Below are positions 14,586 to 22,388 of a stretch of DNA of 23,046 nucleotides, piece after piece. Within the stretch, counting starts at the first letter, position 1; the number at the start of each line of letters is the position of its first letter. Origin of the DNA: an uncultured Clostridia bacterium (GTDB lineage: Bacteria > Bacillota > Clostridia > Christensenellales > Aristaeellaceae); assembly GCA_934636425.1 (NCBI GenBank), contig CAKUAV010000028.1, positions 1 to 23,046 on the forward strand, given 5' to 3'. A model generated the notes under the pieces. The model worked only from the letters and a program-made list of their open reading frames with translations, did no database searches and was not told where the DNA came from. Position numbers and translations under genes: made by a program.

Positions 14586-16475
14586 ATGAGTGAAAAGGGA
14601 ACGATTTCGATTAATGCTCAAAATATAATGCCCGTCATCAAGAAGTGGCTTTATTCCGACAAGGATATTTTCCTGCGCGAGATTGTGTCCAATGGCTGCG
14701 ACGCGATTGCCAAATACAAGTTGCTCGCGCTCAAGGGCGAAGCGCCCATGCGCGACGATTATCGCGTGGATGTGATCGTCGACAAGGCGGCCGGCACGCT
14801 GAAGATCGTCGACAACGGCGTGGGCATGACCGAGGACGAGGTGGTCAGGTACATCTGCCAGGTCGCCTTCTCCGGCGCGGAGGAATTCCTGAAGCAGTAC
14901 AAGAGCGAAGAGGGCGAAAACGGCGGCATCATCGGCCATTTCGGCCTGGGCTTCTATTCGGCATTCATGGTGTCCTCGAAGGTGGAGATCGATTCGCTGA
15001 GTTGGAAGGAGGGCGCGCAGAGCGTCCACTGGAGCAGCGAGGACGGCATGAGCTACGAGCTGTCCGCATCGGACAAGGCGGACGTGGGCACCTGCATCAC
15101 GCTGCACCTGAACGACGACGAAAAGGAATTCCTCGAAAAGTACACCGTTCGCAGCGTGCTGGACAAATACTGCGCGTTCATGCCCGTGCCGATCTTCCTG
15201 AGCGAGGTCAAGGCGCCCGAGGAAAAGAAGGATGAGAGCGCCGAGAGCGACGCGGCGGACAAGCCGGAAGCGCCGAGCGAGGACAAGCCCGAGCAGATCA
15301 ACGACGTCAGTCCGCTCTGGCTCAAGCGCCCCGCCGACTGCACCGACGAGGAATACCGCGCGTTCTATCACAAGGTGTTCCACGATTACGAGGAGCCGCT
15401 GTTCTGGATCCATCTGAACGCGGAATATCCGTTCAACCTGAAGGGCATACTGTACTTCCCGAAGATCAAGAACGAGTTCTCGGCCAGCGAGGGTCAGGTC
15501 AAGCTGTACAGCAACCAGGTCTTCGTGGCGGACAACATCAAGGAGATCATCCCGGAGTTTTTGCTGCTGCTCAAGGGCGTCGTGGACTGCCCGGATCTGC
15601 CGCTGAACGTGTCGCGCTCGTTCCTGCAGAACGACGGCTATGTGAAGAAGCTGTCGGGCTACATCACGCGCAAGGTGGCCGATCGCCTCGTGACCGAGTT
15701 CAACACAAAGCGCGAGGACTATCAGAAGTACTGGGACGACATCCATCCCTTCGTCAAGTACGGCTGCATACGCGACGAGAAGTTCTATGACCGCGTGAAG
15801 GATGCGCTGCTGTTCAAAACTGTGGACGGTGAATACCTCACGCTCAAGGAATACGGCGAGCGCAATTACAAGGACGACAAGAAGATCATATTCTACACCA
15901 GCGACCCGAAGCGCCAGGCGCAGATGGTCAAGCTCTACAAGGATCAGGACGTCGACGTGGTCGTGCTGGACACGCTGATCGACAACAACTTCATCAGCTT
16001 TATGGAGTACGGCGGCAAGGAGGGCATGACCTTCAAGCGCGTGGACGCGAGCATGGACGGCCTGACCGAGGCGAGCGAGACCGACGAGGACGCCCGCAAG
16101 GCGCTCGAGGAGAAGTTCCGCAAGGCGCTGGGTCAGCCCGATCTGACCGTCAAGCTGGAAAAATTCCGCACGGGCGAGCTGCCGGCCATGATCACGGTTG
16201 AGGAGCAGTCGCGCCGCTTCAGCGAGATGGCGAAGCAGTGGGGCAACGGCATGGCCATGCCCGAGCAGCGCGCGCTGGTGCTGAACGCCGCGCATCCCCT
16301 GATCGAGTATTTGAAGACCGCCGACGCGGATTCCGACATGACCGAGATGGTATGCAATCAGGTGCTGGATCTGGCCGAAATGTCGCGCCAGACGCTCGAC
16401 CCCGAGCGCATGGTGGCCTTCCTCTCGCGCAGCAACAAGCTGCTGACCATACTCTGCGACGCGGAAAAGAAGTAA
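14586..16475 (+). CDS. htpG: Chaperone HtpG (bacterial Hsp90)
   Basis: A 629-residue ATP-dependent chaperone. The N-terminal ATPase domain shows FLREIVSNGCDA (Glu32, Asn36), IVDNGVGM (Asp76-Met81) and GHFGLGFYSAF (about 117-127). The middle domain begins after an acidic linker (about 208-240, rich in Glu, Asp, Lys and Ala) at PLWLKRP and contains EPLFWIHLN, LYSNQVFVADN and LPLNVSRSFLQND with the conserved catalytic Arg. The C-terminal dimerisation domain is complete. The linker is somewhat longer than in E. coli HtpG. The start at 14586 follows AGGAGGT at good spacing. The gene stands alone with a perfect CIRCE and consensus promoter upstream and a terminator downstream, so HrcA control is expected. 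Confidence 0.98.
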   Translation: MSEKGTISINAQNIMPVIKKWLYSDKDIFLREIVSNGCDAIAKYKLLALKGEAPMRDDYRVDVIVDKAAGTLKIVDNGVGMTEDEVVRYICQVAFSGAEEFLKQYKSEEGENGGIIGHFGLGFYSAFMVSSKVEIDSLSWKEGAQSVHWSSEDGMSYELSASDKADVGTCITLHLNDDEKEFLEKYTVRSVLDKYCAFMPVPIFLSEVKAPEEKKDESAESDAADKPEAPSEDKPEQINDVSPLWLKRPADCTDEEYRAFYHKVFHDYEEPLFWIHLNAEYPFNLKGILYFPKIKNEFSASEGQVKLYSNQVFVADNIKEIIPEFLLLLKGVVDCPDLPLNVSRSFLQNDGYVKKLSGYITRKVADRLVTEFNTKREDYQKYWDDIHPFVKYGCIRDEKFYDRVKDALLFKTVDGEYLTLKEYGERNYKDDKKIIFYTSDPKRQAQMVKLYKDQDVDVVVLDTLIDNNFISFMEYGGKEGMTFKRVDASMDGLTEASETDEDARKALEEKFRKALGQPDLTVKLEKFRTGELPAMITVEEQSRRFSEMAKQWGNGMAMPEQRALVLNAAHPLIEYLKTADADSDMTEMVCNQVLDLAEMSRQTLDPERMVAFLSRSNKLLTILCDAEKK

Positions 16476-16490
16476 CGGCGCACAGACGTC

Positions 16491-16528
16491 AACCCGCCCT
16501 CTCCGTTTATTCGGGGAGGGCGGGTTTT
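16491..16528 (+). terminator. htpG terminator
   Basis: AACCCGCCCTCTCC pairs with GGGGAGGGCGGGTT (one G-U pair, 8-nt loop), followed by four T. It starts 15 bases after the stop codon. Confidence 0.9.
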
Positions 16529-16639
16529 GTGCGTCGGCGGCGGAGCGGCAGGCCGTCGCCCGCGCTGACGCGGCGGACGCAGCGCGGCTTCCGCTTGTGG
16601 CGTTTGTCTGCGCTGACGCGGCGATGCGATATTGCTCAT

Positions 16640-17762
16640 TATGGGATAGTGAACAGCAGGCCGGCGAAATGCTGCGTTTGGCCGGATTTAGTCCCGGCAC
16701 AGGCGTTTGTGCGCGCAGGGGGAACGGCGGGGGTAATTCGGAAGTGGGGTGCAGGAGATGAGTGCGTCCGGCGGTGCGGTTCTGGCGCGGCGGTTTTCCC
16801 TCGGTTTACGTTCGACATTGCAGTGCTGTCGTGGCGTTTGCCCTTGTTTATGTCCATCCTCGCATTTCTGTTGTCGCGTTTTGCTTCGGTTCACGTCCAG
16901 CGTTGCGGTTCTGAAGGGAATTTGCGCTCGGTTCGCGCCCGGGGTTGCGGTTCTGGCGGGAGGTTGCCCTCGTTTCGCGCACAGTCTCGCGTTTCTGTTG
17001 TCGCGTTTTGCCTCGGTTCACATCTGGCGTTGCGGTTCTGGCGGGAATGTACGCTCGGTTCACGTCCGGCGTTGCGGTTCTGGTGAGAGGTTACCCTCGT
17101 TTCGCGCACAGTCTCGCGTTTCTGTTGTCGCGCTTTGCCTCGGCTCACGCCTGCTGTTTGCCGCATGGCGACAAACAGGACGGCTTGCGATATCTTGCGT
17201 TTCTATTCCGCAGGTCGAGATCGCCTTCGTGCGTTCTCGCAGTGTCGGTGTGGTTATCGGCCTTTGTAGGTTCACTTCGGGTTTGGCCGTTTCTTGCAGG
17301 CGATCTCGACGGGTTATCGGGGACACGGAGAACGGAGAACGGGGCTACGGGGTCGGCGGTGCGGCGCTTGTGCGTCTTTGCGCAGCCGCATTGGCTTTGC
17401 GGCGTTTTCCGTGGGGAGTACGTTGGGGGCTGCGCGCCCCCAAACCTGCGCCAAAGAGTCTTCGACTCTCTGGACTCTCCTCACGCTGCGGCGGAATTGC
17501 CTTAGTACGTATTCGCCGCGCTTATACGCTTTTACGCAGCCGCATTGGCCTTGTAAGTCTTTCCGCGGGGAGTAACTGGGGCTAAATGTGGAAGCGGCAC
17601 AGCGGCCGCCCCAGGCTGCGCCAAAGAGTCGAATGTGGAAGCGGCACGGCCGCCTCTCTGGACTCTCTTCACGCTGCGGCGGGGTTGCGTTGGTGCGAAC
17701 ACATATCCTCGCAAAAGCGCCAGCGCTCCAATCACTGTACCCACGCTTGCAAAACCCGGGTA
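16640..17762 (-). repeat. Long non-coding repeat block, copy R
   Basis: About 1.1 kb without a credible gene, collinear with 465-1250. It is longer because it contains an inner tandem repeat: TTGCGGTTCTGGCGGG-type units of about 42 bp grouped into a 127-bp period (compare 16964 and 17091). From about 17140 on it follows copy L almost step by step, with one extra internal duplication near 17400-17580 (two CGCGGGGAGTA-like stretches). The many overlapping open frames on both strands have no ribosome binding sites or protein-like composition. Like copy L, it lies beyond the terminator of a minus-strand gene. Confidence 0.78.
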
Positions 17763-17765
17763 CAC

Positions 17766-17805
17766 GGAAAGACCTGACCGGCTCTGATTTATGGCCGGTC
17801 AGGTC
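17766..17805 (-). terminator. Terminator closing the array behind the beta-helix gene
   Basis: On the minus strand GACCTGACCGGC pairs perfectly with GCCGGTCAGGTC around a 10-nt loop and is followed by UUUCC. Compared with 1254-1293, two stem positions differ on both arms and remain paired. Confidence 0.78.
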
Positions 17806-18050
17806 GTGCTGTATTGAGATGTTACCTACACGTACCAACGTCCAGACTCGAGCCGCCCTCAAGCGGCGCGGAGTCGGGTTGCGTGCGCGAAGCGGAGAGG
17901 AAGCCGGCACTGCCGGCTGGTCGGGCGGGTCGTGCTGTACAGCGATGATTCCTACACGCTCAAACATCCAGACTCGAAGCGCCCCCAAGCGCTGAAGAGT
18001 CGGGTTGCGTGCGCGAAGCGGTGTGGAAGCCACACAGTGGCCGCAGTGCG
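17806..18050 (-). repeat. Structured hairpin repeat array A3, overlapping the beta-helix gene end
   Basis: About two units (starts near 17793 and 17919, spacing 126). Hairpins are GCCGGC-ACT-GCCGGC (17903-17917), GCCAC-ACA-GTGGC (18029-18041), and the long double stem GACTC...AGCGC-loop-GCGCT...GAGTC (17971-18001). Relative to the minus-strand gene, its orientation is the same as in A1 and A2. Unlike those arrays it runs into the reading frame. Confidence 0.82.
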
Positions 18051-19408
18051 ATGACGATCGGATCGATGTCGCCGTTGACCGTTTTCAGCGTCTCCTCGGC
18101 GTACTCGTCCATGGCGTAGACATTGCCGAACAGCCGCGCGAACGGCCTGCCCTCCTCCTGAATGTACGTGTTGCGGCTGAACACAGTCTTGTGGTTGCCC
18201 GGATAGTCCGATTCGGCAATCAGATAGCCCAAACACCGGTCGAAAATGTTGTTCTCGACCAGATAGTCGCGCGTATCGTCCGGACAGGAACCGGCGCTGA
18301 ACATCGGCGCCTGCGTCTCGCGCCCCGGACACCCCCAGCCGTAACCGCCCATGCGGCAAAAGTTACGCGCAATGTGAATATTCTCCGATTTCATCGTTCC
18401 GCCCTCGATGCGCGGATTGTAGTACTCCAGCGACCAGAAGCAATACTCGATCAGATTGTCCTCGTAGCGTATGTTGCGCATCTGCGACCGCGAGTAGCCG
18501 ACCGGCGTGAATTGATGCGTTATGCCCGTGTCGTAAATCTGATAGATCCAGTTGTTCTTTACGGTTATGCCGTCGTTGGATATCCACAGCTCGACCGCGT
18601 TGCCGTAGCGCACATTCTCGCCGCCTATGAAGCCGCGCAGTATCGAACCGCCCAAATAGCAGAATATACAATTTTGAATCGTGATATTCGTGCAATCTGG
18701 GTAAATGCGCAGCCCGTGCGCGCCGGTATAGCGTATATCGAGATTGTCGAAGACTATGTCGTGGCTGCGCGCGTCCACGGTGATGAGGTTGTAGCAGGTG
18801 CCCAGCTCGATCGAGGTATGCACCGCGCCGGGGTTGCCCGCGCTGCAATAGAGGAAAAGGTCGTCGTTTCGCAGATTTGAGAAAAACTCGCCGTCAGCCT
18901 TCAAATCCTTCTCGGTCTCGAAGCCGTCCAGCGTGGGGATGCGCTTGATGCCGCAGACATCGTCGTATTTGCCGGGCGCGGCCGCGTGATCGAGCGCGAC
19001 CAGGCCGACGTTGTTGAGCGGTTCGACGCAGCGCCAGACGTTCTCGCAGCCGGTCTTTTCCCAGAGCGCCGGGTCGGCGTAGTTCTTGAACGAGCCGTTG
19101 ATGATGGGCTTTGCGCCCTCGCCGTATGCGGAATAGGTTACGCCGGAGCGCGCACATATGTGGCCGCGATACACGCCGCCGCGCTCGAAGAGCACGCTGT
19201 CGCCGTATTCAAAGCGCATTCCGTTGAGCCGGAGCGGCGTGCGTATGGCGGTTTCCGGACTCAGACCGTCGTTGCCGTCATATCCGCGCGGTGAAACATA
19301 GACCACGCGGCCGCTGCTGCCGATCGTCGACGGGGTGCTGAGCACGGCCCTTTTCATCAGATCGGCCTTGACGTCGAGGTGCGAAGGGTATCTGTCGGCA
19401 TAAATCAT
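17960..19408 (-). CDS. Right-handed parallel beta-helix protein with repeat-derived C-terminus
   Basis: A 482-residue protein of the pectate-lyase-like beta-helix type. The N-terminus has VVYVSPRGYDGNDGLSPE (about 35-52), the usual entry to such helices. Typical coils follow with Asn/Ile ladders: NITIQNCIF, GITVKNNWIY and DYLVENNIFD. These proteins usually bind or cleave polysaccharides; I cannot assign catalytic residues, so lyase or hydrolase activity is only possible. No signal peptide is seen. The start at 19408 follows AAGGAAGG. About the last 28 residues are translated from repeat array A3 (the region of GFHTASRTQPDSSALGG), so the original C-terminus seems to have been replaced or extended. 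Confidence 0.85.
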   Translation of the reverse strand: MIYADRYPSHLDVKADLMKRAVLSTPSTIGSSGRVVYVSPRGYDGNDGLSPETAIRTPLRLNGMRFEYGDSVLFERGGVYRGHICARSGVTYSAYGEGAKPIINGSFKNYADPALWEKTGCENVWRCVEPLNNVGLVALDHAAAPGKYDDVCGIKRIPTLDGFETEKDLKADGEFFSNLRNDDLFLYCSAGNPGAVHTSIELGTCYNLITVDARSHDIVFDNLDIRYTGAHGLRIYPDCTNITIQNCIFCYLGGSILRGFIGGENVRYGNAVELWISNDGITVKNNWIYQIYDTGITHQFTPVGYSRSQMRNIRYEDNLIEYCFWSLEYYNPRIEGGTMKSENIHIARNFCRMGGYGWGCPGRETQAPMFSAGSCPDDTRDYLVENNIFDRCLGYLIAESDYPGNHKTVFSRNTYIQEEGRPFARLFGNVYAMDEYAEETLKTVNGDIDPIVIALRPLCGFHTASRTQPDSSALGGASSLDV

Positions 19409-19444
19409 AGTATCCTTCCTTTCATCGTCCGGTTTGGCGAAGAA

Positions 19445-19806
19445 TGTTAGGCTTTTTACGGGAAGCGCCCGAGCCAATCGCGCGATGTCCTGCGTTTAGG
19501 AGCGCGCCACGCTTTTTTTGTCGAATGCACCAGATGCGCAGAACGTCCGGCTTTTGCGAGCAACTCCGAGCCGATCGCGCAACACAATGCCTTCAGGGGC
19601 GCGCCACACTTTTTGTCGAAAGCGCCAGACTGCACAGAATGTCCGGCTTTCTCGAGCAGTCCTGAGTCGATCACGCGACGGCTTTCCATCAGGCGCGCGT
19701 CACGCTTTTTGTCGAATGCACCAGATGCGCAGAATGTCCGGCTTTTGCGAGCAACTCCGAGCCAATCGCGCGATGTCCCGCGTTTAGGCGCGCGTCACGC
19801 TTTTTT
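19445..19806. repeat. 96-bp tandem array continuing from the zinc-ribbon gene's 3' end
   Basis: GTCGAA preceded by a T run recurs at 19520, 19615 and 19711, and again at 19807 inside the gene (spacings 95, 96, 96). Units share CACCAGATGCGCAGAA, TGTCCGGCTTT and CGAGCAACTCCGAGCC. Read on the minus strand, each unit contains TTCGACAAAAAGCGTG, which is the last codons of the gene up to its stop. The 19409-19794 gap has no gene. Confidence 0.9.
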
Positions 19807-20208
19807 GTCGAATGTGTGGCCGCATTTGGAGCATTTGACGGTGACGTTGCCCACGCCGCGGGGCAGCCTCAGAGGCAGGTGGCAGTTGGGGCACTCGAAA
19901 TAGACGTACTTCTTGCGGTTTTTGAACCGCTCGCGCGCCTGAGAGGCCCACGTCTTCGCCCTGTAAAAGCGCGCGCTGAACCATGCGTTTTCGGCGCGCC
20001 GCCTGGTCACATTGCGCGAGAGCAGGCGGAAAATCGCCCAGATCCACAGCGCCGAGACCAGCAGGCTCAGCACGAGCGAGTTTGCGAACACGTTGATCAG
20101 CGTCAGTACGACCGCTGTCCACATCGAGGCGTTGCCCAGCTGATCCACGCCGTTGCGCCCCTGCATAAACCTGAAAAATCCGGCTCTCAGCTTGTCCCAA
20201 AACGACAT
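19795..20208 (-). CDS. Small zinc-ribbon membrane protein
   Basis: A 137-residue protein of a kind I recall from Clostridia, with no known function. The N-terminus MSFWDKLRAGFFRFMQGRNGVDQLG is followed by two hydrophobic segments (about 28-62), a basic stretch SRNVTRRRAEN, and a C-terminal zinc ribbon with Cys106-x2-Cys109 and Cys126-x2-Cys129. The ribbon is expected on the cytoplasmic side. A possible earlier ATG at 20223 adds only five residues; the MSFW start fits the family and has GGAAGTG upstream. Its final codons and stop are repeated in the downstream 96-bp array, so the present end may have been set by that repeat. Confidence 0.82.
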   Translation of the reverse strand: MSFWDKLRAGFFRFMQGRNGVDQLGNASMWTAVVLTLINVFANSLVLSLLVSALWIWAIFRLLSRNVTRRRAENAWFSARFYRAKTWASQARERFKNRKKYVYFECPNCHLPLRLPRGVGNVTVKCSKCGHTFDKKA

Positions 20209-20328
20209 ATCAATCACTTCCATTCTCCCATTTCTCCCATTTTATCACGCAAATATCACCATAGTATGAACGCAGCGCCCGCCGATGAAAATTCTGCGTT
20301 AAGCCTTTGAGCGCGTGCCCTTTTGCCG

Positions 20329-20349
20329 CACGGGATTCATATTCCCGTG
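20329..20349. repeat. Short hairpin upstream of the zinc-ribbon gene
   Basis: CACGGGA and TCCCGTG form a 7-bp stem with a 7-nt AT-rich loop. No U run follows on either strand, so it is not a clear terminator. Its role is unknown. Confidence 0.5.
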
Positions 20350-20388
20350 TTAGAATAAACTCAGTGTCCACGGGAGGTTGTGCGAAAC

Positions 20389-21010
20389 GGCGAGCTGGAA
20401 CATCGGCTCGGCGGTGTGCGCTGCGAACCGCGCGATGTCTACTCCGGCGATGCAGCTGCACGAATCAGCGCGCCACGGCAAGCTGCGCGATGCCTACTCC
20501 GGCGACGCGGTTTGCACGAATCGGCTCGCTGGAACATCAGCTCGGCGGTGCGCGCTGCGAATTGTACAGTACTCACTCTGGCAATGCGAATTATACAAAT
20601 CAGCGCGCCGGGACTCCGGCACGGCGGCTTAGCGCGTGTCGAACTGCGCGATGCCCACCCCGGCGACGCGGTTGCGCAAATCAGCGCGTTACGGCGAGCC
20701 GCGCTATGTTTACCTCGGCGACGCGATTGCACAAATCGGCGTGTCGCTGGCTCACGGCTCGGCGGGGAGCGTAGCTGCGAACTGCGCGATGCCCACCCCG
20801 GCGACGCGCTTGCGCAAATCGGCGCGTCACGGCAAGCCGCGCTATGTTTACCTCGGCAACGCGGTTGCACGAATCAGCGCGCTGCTGGCTCACGGCGCGG
20901 CGGGGAGCGTCGCTACGAACTACGCGGTGCCACTCCGGCGACAGAGACTGCACGAATCAGCGCGTCGCTGCATTACGGCTCGGCGGGCAGGGGAGCGCCT
21001 GATGCGATGC
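20389..21010. repeat. 138-bp tandem array with older diverged units
   Basis: GAACTGCGCGATGCCCACCC occurs at 20641 and 20779, with a degenerate copy at 20917, spacing 138 each. Each period holds two half-units of the GGCGACGCG-TTGC-CAAATC type. More diverged copies extend back to about 20389. The period is a multiple of 3, so frames stay open (for example about 20636-21097), but two frames are open at once and neither has a ribosome binding site. No gene is supported in 20209-21123. Confidence 0.85.
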
Positions 21011-21123
21011 GCTGCCGGGTGCGCAAATGGGAATTCGTGTGACGTTTTTCAGGTAATGTATGTTTGTTCATGCTTTACTAATATTTATGCGTTATGATGA
21101 CGGTTAAGGAGAGGGGCGATTCC

Positions 21124-21990
21124 GTGTACGGCTATGTCTCGATCAATGCCCGCACGCTGGCGAAGGAGGATTATGCGCGGTTTCGCGCCGTGTATTGCGG
21201 CCTTTGCCATGCGCTGGCCGCTCGATACGGCCAGTTGAGCCGCCTGACGCTCAGCTATGACATGACCGTGCTCCAGCTGCTGCTCTCATCGCTCTATGAC
21301 GAAGCGGAGACGCGCGGCCGCGAGCGCTGTGCCGAGCGTCCCATCGCTGCGCATGATTATGCATGCGGGCCGTGCGCTGACTATGCCGCCGACATGAGCG
21401 TGCTGCTGGCGCACTACAAGGCGCTCGACGATCAGACCGACGAGGGGCGTGCGCCGAAGGGCATGCGGGGACGCGCCGTCGAGCGGGCGTTTGAGGCAGT
21501 ACGTGAAAAATATCCCGACAAATGCGCGCGCATAGACGCGGCTTTCCGCGAGAACAGCCGCCTTGAGCGCGAGGACAGCGGCAATGTCGATGCGGCGGCC
21601 AACTGCACCGGCGCGATCATCGCGGAAATCTACGCCTGGCGCGAGGATTTTTTCGCGCCTGTGCTGCGCGACATGGGGCGTGCGCTCGGCCGGTTCATCT
21701 ATCTGATGGACGCGTACGAGGATCTGCCCGGCGACGTGAAGAGAAACCGCCCCAATCCGCTGCGGGCGCTCTCGGCGCACAGTGATTACGACATGGAGAT
21801 GCGCCAGATACTGATGCTGGAGATGGACGTCTGCACGGCGGCGTTCGAGCGGCTGCCGCTGGTGCGCGATCTGACGCTGCTGCGCAATGTTTTCTATTCG
21901 GGCGTGTGGGGGCGCTATGCGTGGCTGTGCAAAAAGCGCGGCCTGCCGCTGGACGACGCACCCGAGCAGCGCACGGACTCCGCTATGTAA
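21124..21990 (+). CDS. DUF5685-family protein
   Basis: A 288-residue protein matching the uncharacterised DUF5685 family by its start (YGYVSINARTLAKEDYARF), YCGLCHALAARYGQLSRLTLSYDMT, and DYAADMSVLLAHYKALDD. Cysteines at 25, 28, 69, 81 and 84 could bind a metal. Two acidic motifs stand out: Asp102-Asp103-x2-Asp106-Glu107, and Asp196-x3-Asp200-x3-Asp204 followed by a basic stretch and NPL. This recalls squalene/phytoene synthases, which is my inference and not an assignment. GTG at 21124 is taken as start because homologues begin with FGYV/YGYV and GAGAGG lies upstream. It precedes a J-domain gene on the same strand, a pairing I believe is common in Clostridia. Confidence 0.85.
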   Translation: MYGYVSINARTLAKEDYARFRAVYCGLCHALAARYGQLSRLTLSYDMTVLQLLLSSLYDEAETRGRERCAERPIAAHDYACGPCADYAADMSVLLAHYKALDDQTDEGRAPKGMRGRAVERAFEAVREKYPDKCARIDAAFRENSRLEREDSGNVDAAANCTGAIIAEIYAWREDFFAPVLRDMGRALGRFIYLMDAYEDLPGDVKRNRPNPLRALSAHSDYDMEMRQILMLEMDVCTAAFERLPLVRDLTLLRNVFYSGVWGRYAWLCKKRGLPLDDAPEQRTDSAM

Positions 21991-22002
21991 TATAATTAGG
22001 TA

Positions 22003-22310
22003 GAAACTGCCGCAGGAATCGGCAGATAATTTGCCAAGTCGGCAAAGCGAGATGCGGGTGAATGGCTTGCGGATTTCTGGCGAGAAACTGCCGAGGAAAT
22101 CGGCGGGCAAACTTGCCAACTCGGCAGAGCGGAATGCGGCGAATGACTGCGCGGACTTCCGAAAGAAACTGCCGAGGAAATCGGCGCGCGGCTTGCCAAC
22201 TCGGCAGAGCGGAAACGGACGAGCGGTTGCGCAGACCTCTCGAAAGAGACTGCCGAGGGAATCGCGTGCAGACGCTATATAATTAGGAAGAAACTGCCAA
22301 CGAAACGGCG
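22003..22310. repeat. 81-bp tandem repeat with a conserved hairpin
   Basis: GAAACTGCCG-type starts occur at 22003, 22084, 22165 and 22246 (spacing exactly 81), and a shorter one at 22290. Full units hold CTGCCGAG and CTCGGCAG about 26 bases apart, with an inner GGCAA-AC-TTGCC in one copy, so each can fold. The array is bracketed by TATAATTAGG (21991) and ATATAATTAGG (about 22277). No gene is supported in 21991-22388. Confidence 0.9.
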
Positions 22311-22388
22311 CGCGGTCGCCACATAATGTGTAGAAATGGCCGGCGATGCGGCGCAGATGAGTGCAGGCGCGGCCTGCGAGGAGAAGAT

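Noticed and set aside
14523..16700. Open frame of 725 codons on the minus strand opposite htpG
   Set aside because: Same effect: the plus strand is an unmistakable HtpG, and the antisense product has no recognisable features or ribosome binding site.
20380..21097. Frames of 153 and 220 codons over the 138-bp repeat
   Set aside because: They stay open because the period is a multiple of three. Two frames are open at once, there is no ribosome binding site, and composition is repeat-driven.
22031..22286. Short basic frames with a 27-residue repeat between the DUF5685 and J-domain genes
   Set aside because: The period of 81 keeps two frames open. Starts would be TTG without a ribosome binding site. 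The conserved feature is the inverted repeat, not a protein.
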